A DNA stretch of 64,000 nucleotides from Desulfobacteraceae bacterium (lineage in GTDB: Bacteria > Desulfobacterota > DSM-4660 > Desulfatiglandales > Desulfatiglandaceae). Below the pieces are notes generated by a model. That model saw only the letters and a list, made by a program, of their open reading frames with translations, had not been told where the DNA came from and ran no database searches. Positions 7,990 through 15,266 of the stretch are shown in pieces (position 1 is the stretch's first letter; each line of letters starts with the position of its first letter). The stretch is taken from NCBI GenBank assembly GCA_030613055.1, contig JAUWMR010000001.1, positions 62,001 to 126,000 on the forward strand, written 5' to 3'. The translations under genes and the position numbers were made by a program.

Positions 7990-8958
7990 ATGACCAAAGA
8001 TATTTCACGAAGATCATTTATAAAAGGTGGCCTGGCTGCAGCAGGAGCCATAGCTGCTTCTTCCGTTCCGCTCCCAGCTACTGTAAGAGGGGCAACCCAG
8101 GAAGAGCTGGCAACCCTTATTGATATCAGGAAATGCATTGGGTGCGAGGCGTGTGTCGAGGCGTGCCAGGAGGTAAACGGACGCAAGTTCCCGGAACCTA
8201 AAAAGCCATTTCCAAAAATGTATCCAAACAGGGTTAAAGTATCTGACTGGTCTGACAAGCGGGATGTTATGGATCGGTTGACTCCATACAACTGGCTCTT
8301 TATCCAGGAATCCACCGTAAAGGTTAATGGCGAGGAAGAGACATTTACCTTTCCCCGGCGCTGCATGCACTGCCAGAATCCTCCATGTGCCGATCTCTGT
8401 CCATGGGGTGCCGCGCGCAAATTGAAGAACGGGATCACCCGGATTGATGCGGATGTCTGTCTCGGGGGATCAAAGTGTAAGGCTGTATGTCCCTGGCATA
8501 TTCCGGAGCGGCAGACCGGAGTTGGGTTGTACTTGGATATTCTGCCCTCCTTTGCAGGAAATGGGGTGATGTACAAGTGTGACCGCTGCTATGACAGGGT
8601 TGAACATGGAAAATTACCTGCCTGTATTGAAGTCTGTCCGGAAAAAGTGCAGAAGATTGGACCCAGAGATGAGATTCTAAAAGAAGCGTATTCCATTTCA
8701 AAAGAAATAAACGGTTACATATATGGTGAGAAGGAAAACGGCGGGACAAATACGATCTATGTCTCCCCGGTTCCTTTTGAGAAATTGAATAAGACTATAA
8801 AAAAAGGTCCAGGAAGACCACATTTGAAACCGGTTGAAGATTCCATGGCCCATGCCGACAACCTGGCAAAGGCGATGGTAATTGCTCCGATAGCCGGAAT
8901 TGCAGCAGCAGTGGGCAAAGCTTATAGTAGTCGATCACAGGGCAAGGCAGGGTTATGA
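7990..8958 (+). CDS. Tat-exported 4Fe-4S ferredoxin-type electron-transfer subunit (HybA/NrfC-like)
   Basis: 322 residues. A twin-arginine signal SRRSFIKG with a following hydrophobic stretch shows export. Four Cys groups follow: C49/52/55/59, C125/128/133/137, C157/163/167 and C197/200/212/216. The third group lacks one expected Cys (CLGGSKC where CxxC is usual), so one cluster may be 3Fe-4S or differently ligated. A hydrophobic Ala/Ile-rich stretch near residues 291-310 could anchor the C-terminus in the membrane, as in HybA or FdnH. It is followed by a cytochrome b gene, the usual partner passing electrons between the quinone pool and a periplasmic catalytic subunit. No such catalytic subunit is adjacent. 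Confidence 0.88.
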   Translation: MTKDISRRSFIKGGLAAAGAIAASSVPLPATVRGATQEELATLIDIRKCIGCEACVEACQEVNGRKFPEPKKPFPKMYPNRVKVSDWSDKRDVMDRLTPYNWLFIQESTVKVNGEEETFTFPRRCMHCQNPPCADLCPWGAARKLKNGITRIDADVCLGGSKCKAVCPWHIPERQTGVGLYLDILPSFAGNGVMYKCDRCYDRVEHGKLPACIEVCPEKVQKIGPRDEILKEAYSISKEINGYIYGEKENGGTNTIYVSPVPFEKLNKTIKKGPGRPHLKPVEDSMAHADNLAKAMVIAPIAGIAAAVGKAYSSRSQGKAGL

Positions 8959-9025
8959 GGCCTCTATGATTTATTACAGTGTGTAGATTACCAATAATTA
9001 TCAAGATAGCAGAGGAGAATAGGGA

Positions 9026-9502
9026 ATGAAATCCAAAAATGATTACGAACAATCCGGTGGCAAAAAAGGATTGCGCTGGATATATATATTAACCTTCATT
9101 GTGATGGCATTCACCGGATTTGGCCAGATGCCCATATTCAAACGCTATTATGTATCTGATATCCCGGGGATGGGCTGGTCGGCAGATTTTTACCTGACGC
9201 ACTACATTCATTATCTCGGCGCCATTTTTCTCTTGGGGCTTTTTGCCTATGTCATTGTAGATTATGTTCTTTCTGGCAGAAAGGAATTAAGCTTGATATC
9301 TTCAGCCTATGTGCGAATTGCCCTGTTGGGAGGCATTGTCACAACGGGGATTTTCAGAGTCCTCAAGAATATGCCTGATGTGGTTTTTTCACCTGATTTT
9401 ACGCGCTTTATAGATATTTCTCACCTCGGCTTCATGATGCTATACATTTTTTTAGCCCTTGTTTTCCTGATTATGAAGTCAGGATGGGTAGTAATAAAAT
9501 GA
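9026..9502 (+). CDS. Small cytochrome b-type membrane subunit (FdnI/HybB-like)
   Basis: 158 residues with four predicted spans (about 17-35, 60-80, 95-112, 130-150). Candidate haem ligands are His59/His62 at the start of span 2 (LTHYIHYLGA) and His133 at the start of span 4 (ISHLGF). The motif TGFGQMP after span 1 is like the TG..L/M..P motif of formate dehydrogenase gamma subunits. It presumably passes electrons between quinone and the Tat ferredoxin encoded 67 bp upstream. GAGGAG precedes the ATG. It is shorter than classical FdnI (~217 residues). Confidence 0.8.
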   Translation: MKSKNDYEQSGGKKGLRWIYILTFIVMAFTGFGQMPIFKRYYVSDIPGMGWSADFYLTHYIHYLGAIFLLGLFAYVIVDYVLSGRKELSLISSAYVRIALLGGIVTTGIFRVLKNMPDVVFSPDFTRFIDISHLGFMMLYIFLALVFLIMKSGWVVIK

Positions 9503-9515
9503 GTCAGAAAAGACA

Positions 9516-9752
9516 TTTGACAGGATTACAGGATTAACATGATTTCAGTCCAGTTGATCAAAAAAGGAAGCGTCGTCCGGATATATCGACCGTGATGTTA
9601 CATCTCTGTGCGCTCTGTGGACTCTGTGAGAGATAAACACCAGGCTATGTCGAGAAAAAAAGTTGAAAAATATATAAAATCAAGGATTACAAATATACGA
9701 TAAACAGGATGAAAGAAAAATCATCTTGTTTATCTTGTTTATCCCGTCAAAA
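9516..9752 (+). repeat. Palindromic intergenic element, family with ACAGGATTAACA-type ends (copy 1)
   Basis: The left end TTTGACAGGATTACAGGATT and the right end TTGTTTATCCCGTCAAA are inverted repeats of each other. The family recurs at 17485-17566 with the same inner CCAGTTRATCAAAAAA. The interior here also holds four CTCTGTG-like words and a small hairpin near 9702-9731. No coding potential was seen. Confidence 0.7.
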
Positions 9753-9782
9753 AAATATTAAGTTGATTGTGAGGCCAAAGCC

Positions 9783-9992
9783 GTGCAATGCAGAAACCAT
9801 CCTGATCGCGAATCATATGTAAAATGCCAGAAAATGGAGATCGGCTACTGTGAGGAATGCCTTGAAAACTGCGAGGCATGCACCGATCCCTGCACCTACT
9901 GCAAGTTCCGGTCACAGTGTATTATCTGGGAGATGTGTCGAAAAAGTGAAAAGAGATACCGCCTTGAAAAAGAGGCAAAAGGTTTACCATAA
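9783..9992 (+). CDS. Small Cys-rich zinc-binding protein (B-box-like)
   Basis: 69 residues with ten Cys and one His. The beginning, CRNHPDRESYVKC followed by GYCEECLENC, resembles the B-box type zinc motif found at the start of many deltaproteobacterial membrane or signalling proteins (C-x2-H ... C ... C-x2-C). Here it stands alone with an additional CTYCKFRSQC knuckle. The frame starts at GTG 9783; no in-frame ATG allows the motif. Function is unknown; a zinc-stabilised protein-interaction module is the best guess. It is the last gene before the phoBR promoter. Confidence 0.6.
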   Translation: MQCRNHPDRESYVKCQKMEIGYCEECLENCEACTDPCTYCKFRSQCIIWEMCRKSEKRYRLEKEAKGLP

Positions 9993-10068
9993 CGTCCCAG
10001 AGCCGCGCCGATTCTTCAAAGCTTTCTATTATCTCCCTCCCAATAATCCGGTTCTACTTAATAAAATA

Positions 10069-10121
10069 TTTACACAATCCTAATCTAATACTAACATACA
10101 GATAAGACACTGTGTTATAAT
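10069..10121 (+). promoter_or_regulatory. Candidate Pho box array and -10 element of phoBR
   Basis: Four hexamers, TTTACA (10069), CTAATC (10080), CTAACA (10091) and ATAAGA (10102), occur at exactly 11-bp spacing. A perfect TATAAT follows at 10116-10121, with no -35 hexamer at the usual distance. PhoB-type regulators bind 11-bp direct repeats in place of a -35 box, so this looks like an autoregulated phoBR promoter. The transcript would start about 30 bases before the phoB ATG. Confidence 0.55.
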
Positions 10122-10159
10122 ATTCCCAAACATTAGAGACTCTAAAGGAAAATGCCACC

Positions 10160-10846
10160 ATGGCAAAAGAACGTATTCTTGTAGTAGATGATGAAGAAGA
10201 TATCCTTGAGCTGGTGAGATTCAACCTCGACAGGGAGGGATATCAGGTAATATGTGCCACATCCGGTGAAAATGCCCTGAAAATTGCAAAAGAAGATTTC
10301 CCTAATCTGATCGTGCTTGATCTCATGCTTCCCGGCATAGACGGGCTGGAATGCACAAAACTCCTTAAAAACGATCCTGACACCATGGACATTCCCATTG
10401 TGATGCTGACGGCCAAAGGGGAAGAAGCTGATATTGTCACCGGCCTGGAGCTTGGCGCTGATGACTACATCACCAAGCCTTTCAGCCCGAGGATTTTGGT
10501 GGCAAGAGTGAGAGCGGTTTTGCGCAGGAAGGTGAAAGAACCTGCAGAGGTCTCATCGGTTCTTAGAATTCATGATATTGTTATTCATCCCGGGCGTCGT
10601 GAATTGCTCATAGACAATAATTCTGTCCCGCTGACGTTTACGGAATTTGGTATCCTAATCTATTTAGCAAGAAGACCGGGATGGGTATTTACGCGCGCGC
10701 AAATTGTGGACGCGGTTCGAGGCGATGATTACTTTGTCACTGATCGCTCGGTGGACGTCCAGATCGTGGGTTTGAGGAAAAAACTGGGACCTGCAGGACA
10801 GTACATTGAAACCGTCCGGGGGGTTGGATACAGGTTTAAGGAATAG
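10160..10846 (+). CDS. phoB: Phosphate regulon response regulator
   Basis: 228 residues: receiver domain (acidic pocket Asp10-Asp11, phospho-acceptor Asp54 in LIVLDLMLPG, Thr84, Lys106 in DDYITKPF) and an OmpR/PhoB winged-helix DNA-binding domain (~130-226, ending with RGVGYRFKE). The 2-bp gap to a PAS/HAMP histidine kinase of PhoR layout supports the PhoB name over other OmpR-class regulators. When phosphorylated it would activate phosphate-starvation genes from direct-repeat Pho boxes. One candidate box lies just upstream. No pst genes are in the window. Confidence 0.85.
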   Translation: MAKERILVVDDEEDILELVRFNLDREGYQVICATSGENALKIAKEDFPNLIVLDLMLPGIDGLECTKLLKNDPDTMDIPIVMLTAKGEEADIVTGLELGADDYITKPFSPRILVARVRAVLRRKVKEPAEVSSVLRIHDIVIHPGRRELLIDNNSVPLTFTEFGILIYLARRPGWVFTRAQIVDAVRGDDYFVTDRSVDVQIVGLRKKLGPAGQYIETVRGVGYRFKE

Positions 10847-10848
10847 TC

Positions 10849-12624
10849 ATGACGAAAAAAAGACGGTTGCTCTGGCAACTCTACCCATCATACCTGCTTA
10901 TTACCGTCATATCACTTGCGGCCGCAACCTGGTTTGCCACCAGATCCCTGAAGCAATCCTTTCTCGAACAGTACGCCTTCGACCTCGAAGCCAGGGCTCA
11001 TCTTGTAGAGAACCAGATCCTGAAAGGCCTTTTGTCTCATGATCAAAAGGGTATTGATTTACTGTGTAAAAAGATAGGAGCCCGTGCCGCGACACGCATC
11101 ACGGTTATCTTACCATCCGGTAAGGTTATTGGTGATTCCTCAAATAACCCTGAGAAGATGGATAATCATATGGACCGTCCGGAGGTAATTAAGGCATTGA
11201 CCGGCGGCGTGGGCATATCCACCAGGTACAGCCGTACGCTTCAACAGTATATGATGTATGTTGCAGTACCATTGAGAAACAATTCCGAAATCATCAGTGC
11301 AACCCGCATTTCCATAACTCTTACTGCCATAGATGAAACAATAAAGAGTATCCAGATAAAGATTGCTATTGGAGGTGTTATTATTGCACTTCTTGCCGCA
11401 ATCGTCAGCCTGCTGATCTCCCGGCGTATCAGCCGGCCAATCGAAGAGGTTAAAAAAGGGGCCGAATCCTTTGCCCGGGGAAACTTAGAATACAGGCTGC
11501 CGATCTCAAATTCAGAGGAGATCGGGAGTCTTTCAGAAACCATGAACCAGATGGCCGCTGAACTTCACGAACGGATAAGGACTATCACACGGCAACGAAA
11601 TGAGCTGGAGGCGGTTCTTTCCAGTATGGCGGAAGGGGTTATCGCGGTCGATTCCGAGGAGCGCATTATCAACATGAATCAGGCCGCTGCTGAAATATTG
11701 GAGTGTAACCTGTCCGAGGTGCAGGGCAGGAGCATTCAGGAGGTGGCCAGGAATACGGATCTGCAAAACTTTGTGAGTGATATATTATCCTCCTGGGAGC
11801 CGATTGAAAAAGACATTGTTCTGTATGAGGACGGTGAGCGGATTCTTAACGGGCATGGCACAGCCCTGAATGACGAACAGGGAAAAACCATTGGTGCCCT
11901 TGTTGTTTTACACGATGTAACCCGTCTAAGAAAACTTGAAAATATTCGTCGTGATTTCGTGGCAAATGTATCCCATGAAATCAAAACTCCCATAACGGCC
12001 ATTAAAGGATTCGTTGAAACACTCAGAGATGGTGCACTAAATCGCGGCGAGGACGCCGGGCGTTTTCTTAAGATTATCGAGAAGCACACAAACCGCCTGG
12101 AAGTCATTATTGAAGACCTTCTAAGCCTTTCCAAGATTGAGGAAGGTGCGGATAAGAGCTCTATTCCCCTCTATAAGGACCATATAAAAGAGGTTCTTCA
12201 GGCGGCAATTCAAGCATGCCAGGTAAAGGCCGGTCCCAAAAATATTCGCCTGGAGCTTTCATGTAATGATGAACTGACCGCGAACATTAACCCTGAACTA
12301 CTTGAACAGGCCGTAGTGAACCTGCTTGATAACGCGATCAAGCACAGTAATGCGGAAGGCGTGGTGAAAATAGATGCAACACGAAAAACTGATGAAACCA
12401 TTATTCATGTCCGCGACCGGGGTTGCGGTATTGAAAAACAACATCTGCCGCGTCTCTTTGAGCGGTTCTACCGTGCGGACAAAGCAAGGAGCCGCAAATT
12501 GGGCGGCACGGGCCTGGGTCTTGCCATCGTAAAACATATTGTCCAGGCACATGGCGGCACGGTAACGGTTGAAAGCACTCCGGGCATAGGAAGCACCTTT
12601 ACAATCCACCTGCCCTGTGATTAA
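10849..12624 (+). CDS. phoR: Phosphate-sensing type sensor histidine kinase
   Basis: 591 residues. A membrane span near 12-32 is followed by an extracytoplasmic sensor domain (~33-165), a second span (~166-190), HAMP (ISRRISRPIEEV onward), PAS (~255-360) and HisKA with phospho-acceptor His376 in NVSHEIKTP. The ATPase domain carries an N-box (LLDNAIKHS), DRGCGIEKQHLPRLFERFYR and GGTGLGLAIVKHI. All catalytic boxes are intact. The large periplasmic loop makes it longer than E. coli PhoR (431) and like PhoR/ResE of deltaproteobacteria. It starts 2 bp after phoB and is presumably cotranscribed. Confidence 0.87.
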   Translation: MTKKRRLLWQLYPSYLLITVISLAAATWFATRSLKQSFLEQYAFDLEARAHLVENQILKGLLSHDQKGIDLLCKKIGARAATRITVILPSGKVIGDSSNNPEKMDNHMDRPEVIKALTGGVGISTRYSRTLQQYMMYVAVPLRNNSEIISATRISITLTAIDETIKSIQIKIAIGGVIIALLAAIVSLLISRRISRPIEEVKKGAESFARGNLEYRLPISNSEEIGSLSETMNQMAAELHERIRTITRQRNELEAVLSSMAEGVIAVDSEERIINMNQAAAEILECNLSEVQGRSIQEVARNTDLQNFVSDILSSWEPIEKDIVLYEDGERILNGHGTALNDEQGKTIGALVVLHDVTRLRKLENIRRDFVANVSHEIKTPITAIKGFVETLRDGALNRGEDAGRFLKIIEKHTNRLEVIIEDLLSLSKIEEGADKSSIPLYKDHIKEVLQAAIQACQVKAGPKNIRLELSCNDELTANINPELLEQAVVNLLDNAIKHSNAEGVVKIDATRKTDETIIHVRDRGCGIEKQHLPRLFERFYRADKARSRKLGGTGLGLAIVKHIVQAHGGTVTVESTPGIGSTFTIHLPCD

Positions 12625-12662
12625 TTCCCTAATTGAGGTAAAGCTGAATGCTGATAGCTTCA

Positions 12663-12687
12663 CAATTGAGCGTTTTTTGCTCAATTG
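12663..12687 (+). repeat. Perfect hairpin after phoR
   Basis: A 9-bp perfect stem CAATTGAGC / GCTCAATTG with a T-rich 7-base loop. It may act as a weak transcript end for phoBR, but no T tract follows the stem. It shares GCTCAAT with the ends of the element that begins at 12703. Confidence 0.5.
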
Positions 12688-12702
12688 AGGTAAAAGGTAA
12701 TA

Positions 12703-12838
12703 GCTCAATATTTAGGGGTATAGCTCATGGATTCCCGCCTACGCGGGAATGACGGAGTGGGATAAGTGCCTGTCATTCCCGCGAAAGCGGGAATCCAGAA
12801 GTTTAGTATTCAAGGGCACTTACTCCGATTTATTGAGC
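12703..12838 (+). repeat. Non-autonomous element with GCTCAATA.../...TTATTGAGC ends (copy 1)
   Basis: A 136-bp element bounded by inverted ends GCTCAATATTTAGG and CCGATTTATTGAGC, with TA on both outer sides. It contains a pair of inverted hairpins (12728-12798) of the dispersed GGATTCCCGC...GCGGGAATGAC type. Related copies occur at 15139-15226 (partial), 31242-31332, 42997-43156 and 48166-48307. No coding capacity and no transposase. Confidence 0.75.
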
Positions 12839-12989
12839 TAATACGGTAAATGTTAAATCTCTGTTATGTTTCAAGCAGACCATAACTTAACACATCCCTA
12901 ATACTCCTTTAACTATTCCGCGCTATAATTATCAGCAGAATATCATAAAAACGGTGGCCATTCGAATATTCATTCAAAAAGAATAAAGA

Positions 12990-13050
12990 ATCCACGCCCA
13001 TCGAAGATCCCGCTATGCGGGGAAGGACATGGTTTTAAAATCGAAATAAA
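12990..13050 (+). repeat. 61-bp duplicated hairpin element (copy 1)
   Basis: Matches 32236-32296 at 58 of 61 positions. The core is the hairpin GATCCCGCTATGCGGGG, enclosed by CCA.G/C.TGG and followed by GGTTTTAAAATCGAAATAAA. Both copies sit just upstream of the start codon of a plus-strand gene (14 and 17 bp before the ATG). A related core appears at about 24980. Confidence 0.75.
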
Positions 13051-13063
13051 GTAGAGGGTAATA

Positions 13064-13294
13064 ATGGAGAAAAAAAGATATGTGAGCAAATTGCAATCTG
13101 TTTTCGATTTGGCGGATTGCGGAGACCTGAGTCTGCCCAGGGGTGTCTTTGGCAGGGTGATGTTTAAATATGATGAAAAAGAGGATTTAAAAGAATTCAC
13201 GATTTTGACCAGAGATATACCTGAAGACATTCAGGCCAAGATCAAATCATTATTAAAAGAGAATATTGATATCCTGTATTCATTGGATCATTAG
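13064..13294 (+). CDS. Small hypothetical protein
   Basis: 76 residues, no recognised family. A good Shine-Dalgarno (AGAGGG) precedes the ATG. The protein is a mixed charged alpha/beta sequence with a central PRGVFGRVMFKYDE strand-like part and a C-terminal helix DIQAKIKSLLKENIDIL; one Cys, no signal peptide and no membrane span. Codon use resembles its neighbours. It stands alone between the phoR repeat region and the convergent porin gene, with the duplicated 61-bp element directly upstream. It could be a small regulator, but nothing in the sequence decides this. Confidence 0.5.
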   Translation: MEKKRYVSKLQSVFDLADCGDLSLPRGVFGRVMFKYDEKEDLKEFTILTRDIPEDIQAKIKSLLKENIDILYSLDH

Positions 13295-13425
13295 CAGAAC
13301 GTTTCAATGAACTACTCCACAGCAAGCTGCGGGGCATAACCAACTTTCATGATGTTTTTCTGCTTATTTGTTTCTCCTTTCTCTATATTACCGAAACAAC
13401 TCGATATCAGGAGTAACATTTTTTT

Positions 13426-13447
13426 CGGGGTCGCAGATACGACCCCG
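13426..13447 (-). repeat. Perfect GC-rich hairpin between convergent genes
   Basis: An 8-bp stem CGGGGTCG/CGACCCCG around a 6-base loop lies between the ends of the small gene at 13294 and the porin at 13465. A T run precedes it on the plus strand, so neither strand has the stem-then-T order of a standard terminator. It may still block transcript decay. Confidence 0.4.
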
Positions 13448-13464
13448 GGTTGAATGCTTTTTGT

Positions 13465-14706
13465 CTAAAATTTCACCTCAAACTGGACGCCGACTATGGT
13501 CTCTTTACCCAGGCCGCCAATATTTTGGTCGCCGTCCTCCTGATCACCCCAGTCATACACAAAGTAGTTAGGAGTAATCTTAAAGTGCGGGGCAACATTC
13601 AGAGGCAGGGTAAGGCCCCACATGTCACGTTCACGCTTTCTGTCGTTGAGAATACCCGCTCTGTCCAATTCCTCATTCTGCATACCCCAGATAAAATGGA
13701 TGCCTGCGAGAGGAGAAATCGTATAACCCAGATCAATCCAGAAGGCATTTTGTTCAGAGTTGGCAATTACCCTGTTGTCGCCCTGGGCATCCCACGCGAA
13801 AGCCAGTGCATTAATGCCACCGCCACCTGCAGTACCGATGTTTTCACCCATCACATATTCCGCTGCAAGGGAGAAGGGACCGTAAGCGAACTTGACAGGG
13901 ATGGCCCAGCCATAGGCCATAATTTCGTCATCGTCCCCAGCCAAAATAGTTGCAGCTGTTCCAGCGTCTCTGGCATATTTAGCCTTGTAATACATAAAGG
14001 CCGGATAAATGGTGACCGGACCAAACTTTGCCGTGAGCAAGACCTCAAACTTGGGCATGCAGCTCTCTTCCTCGGCCGCGGCCCAGGTTCCTGCTAATAC
14101 ACTGACACCGGCAGGTAATGCCTGCGCGCCGTTGCCCCTCATATACACGGCGGAAACATCCAGAGAGAAATTATCGGTCAGCTTGGCATTAATCTGAACG
14201 CGCGGCTCCCTGTCATTTCCATAGTTGCCGAACCCGGCACCGTTTGAATGACGGTTATCATCTTCCTGGGCCATCGTCTGCTTGGGTTTCAATTTGGCAA
14301 AGGTCTCATTGGTCTGGCCGACTATCAGCTTGAAGATATCATTTATCTGCCACCAGCCGTATGCATGACGGGTTGTAACACCCTCACCGCTTGACTCACC
14401 GTCAATCCCGAACTCGATATGCATTCCGACATTACCCTCTTTGCTGACCCACTTTCCATAAAATCGGGTAATCGAGGGAACCTCGAGAAGAAACCTGGTA
14501 TGGGATGAATCCAGAGCTCTCGCAGGACCACCTCCGGGCACGGGAGCATAATTATTTACATGAGGCGTCTGCATATAGTCCGCATCCCTGTGCTGCCAGT
14601 AGGCGTCGACGAATACGATACCACCGATTGTGACCTTGGCCATGGCCGGAACCGCAAAGGCCATTACGAGCACTACAGTGATCGCTAACAAAAAAATCTT
14701 TTTCAT
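13465..14706 (-). CDS. Outer-membrane porin-like beta-barrel protein
   Basis: 413 residues with a clear Sec signal peptide (MKKIFLLAITVVLVMAFAVPAMA). The mature part is dominated by alternating amphipathic strands rich in Tyr, Trp, Gly and Asn and ends in VQFEVKF, the C-terminal Phe typical of outer-membrane barrels. A strong Shine-Dalgarno (AGGAGG) precedes the ATG. Its length suits a 14-16-stranded porin, and it resembles general porins of sulfate reducers. Substrate is unknown. It is encoded near phoBR, but a phosphate role is only a guess. The 3' end faces the small gene at 13064-13294. Confidence 0.8.
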   Translation of the reverse strand: MKKIFLLAITVVLVMAFAVPAMAKVTIGGIVFVDAYWQHRDADYMQTPHVNNYAPVPGGGPARALDSSHTRFLLEVPSITRFYGKWVSKEGNVGMHIEFGIDGESSGEGVTTRHAYGWWQINDIFKLIVGQTNETFAKLKPKQTMAQEDDNRHSNGAGFGNYGNDREPRVQINAKLTDNFSLDVSAVYMRGNGAQALPAGVSVLAGTWAAAEEESCMPKFEVLLTAKFGPVTIYPAFMYYKAKYARDAGTAATILAGDDDEIMAYGWAIPVKFAYGPFSLAAEYVMGENIGTAGGGGINALAFAWDAQGDNRVIANSEQNAFWIDLGYTISPLAGIHFIWGMQNEELDRAGILNDRKRERDMWGLTLPLNVAPHFKITPNYFVYDWGDQEDGDQNIGGLGKETIVGVQFEVKF

Positions 14707-14953
14707 TACTCTTTCCTCCTAAAGTGTTTTTTGGTTAAATATCCAAAAATAATAACAATATCAAAAAAAAGATTCACCTCCTTTCCTCGCGAAATCATCT
14801 CAAAGAGTCCTCCTAACTCCCTGAGAAGTTACAGCAAGTGGAGTAAAACAAGTCCTAATAATAATGTCAAGCATTTTTCTTCATTTTTTTACATTTTTTT
14901 CTCCATGCCTCATGCATCTTGACAAAAAGACTCTCCATGATAAAATTAGTTTA

Positions 14954-15127
14954 AAATTTGATGGACTCGTAAAAAGTCATTTCACCTGTCATTGCGAGGT
15001 ACGAAGCGACGAAGCAATCTCCTGATTTCAAGCTGTTACAGCCAATGAGATTGCTTCGCGGAGTTTATCCCGCTATGCGGGGCTCGCAATGACGTACTTT
15101 TCGATTTTTTACGAGCTCATCAAATTT
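14954..15127 (+). repeat. Long palindromic element with AAATTTGATGNNCTCGTAAAAA ends
   Basis: About 174 bp. The left end (AAATTTGATGGACTCGTAAA) and the right end are inverted copies with two differences. Inside are further inverted words TGTCATTGCGAG / CTCGCAATGACG and GAAGCAATCTC / GAGATTGCTTC, so nearly the whole element folds on itself. It lies upstream of serA. No coding capacity. Confidence 0.75.
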
Positions 15128-15138
15128 GATATAGCCAC

Positions 15139-15226
15139 AAAAAAGCCCGCCAGAAGACGGCGGGCAAGCTCTACGCGGGAATCCATGAGGTTGGTATGCA
15201 AAGGCACTTACACCGATTTATTGAGC
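15139..15226 (-). repeat. Partial copy of the GCTCAATA element carrying a terminator-like hairpin
   Basis: The right part (GGCACTTACACCGATTTATTGAGC) matches the end of the 12703-12838 copy, and GCGGGAATCCATGAGG matches half of its palindrome. The left part is a hairpin GCCCGCC/GGCGGGC that on the minus strand is followed by a T run. The same word order (hairpin, T run, GTGGATTCCCGC) occurs in the copy at 42997-43156, so the hairpin belongs to the element. Confidence 0.6.
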
Positions 15227-15266
15227 AGATACTATTTAACGATATCCGGACAAAGGAGAAAACCTT

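Noticed and set aside
12990-13050. Known riboswitch class for the duplicated 61-bp hairpin
   Set aside because: It does not show the consensus of c-di-GMP, preQ1 or other motifs I know, and the outer stem is imperfect in one copy; treated as a repeat of unknown role.
13426-13447. Terminator between the small gene and the porin
   Set aside because: The stem is perfect, but the T run precedes it on the plus strand, so neither strand shows stem followed by T residues; kept only as a hairpin.
15139-15165. Working terminator of an operon at 15139-15165
   Set aside because: It points to the minus strand, where no gene lies upstream of it for 16 kb; it is part of a dispersed element.
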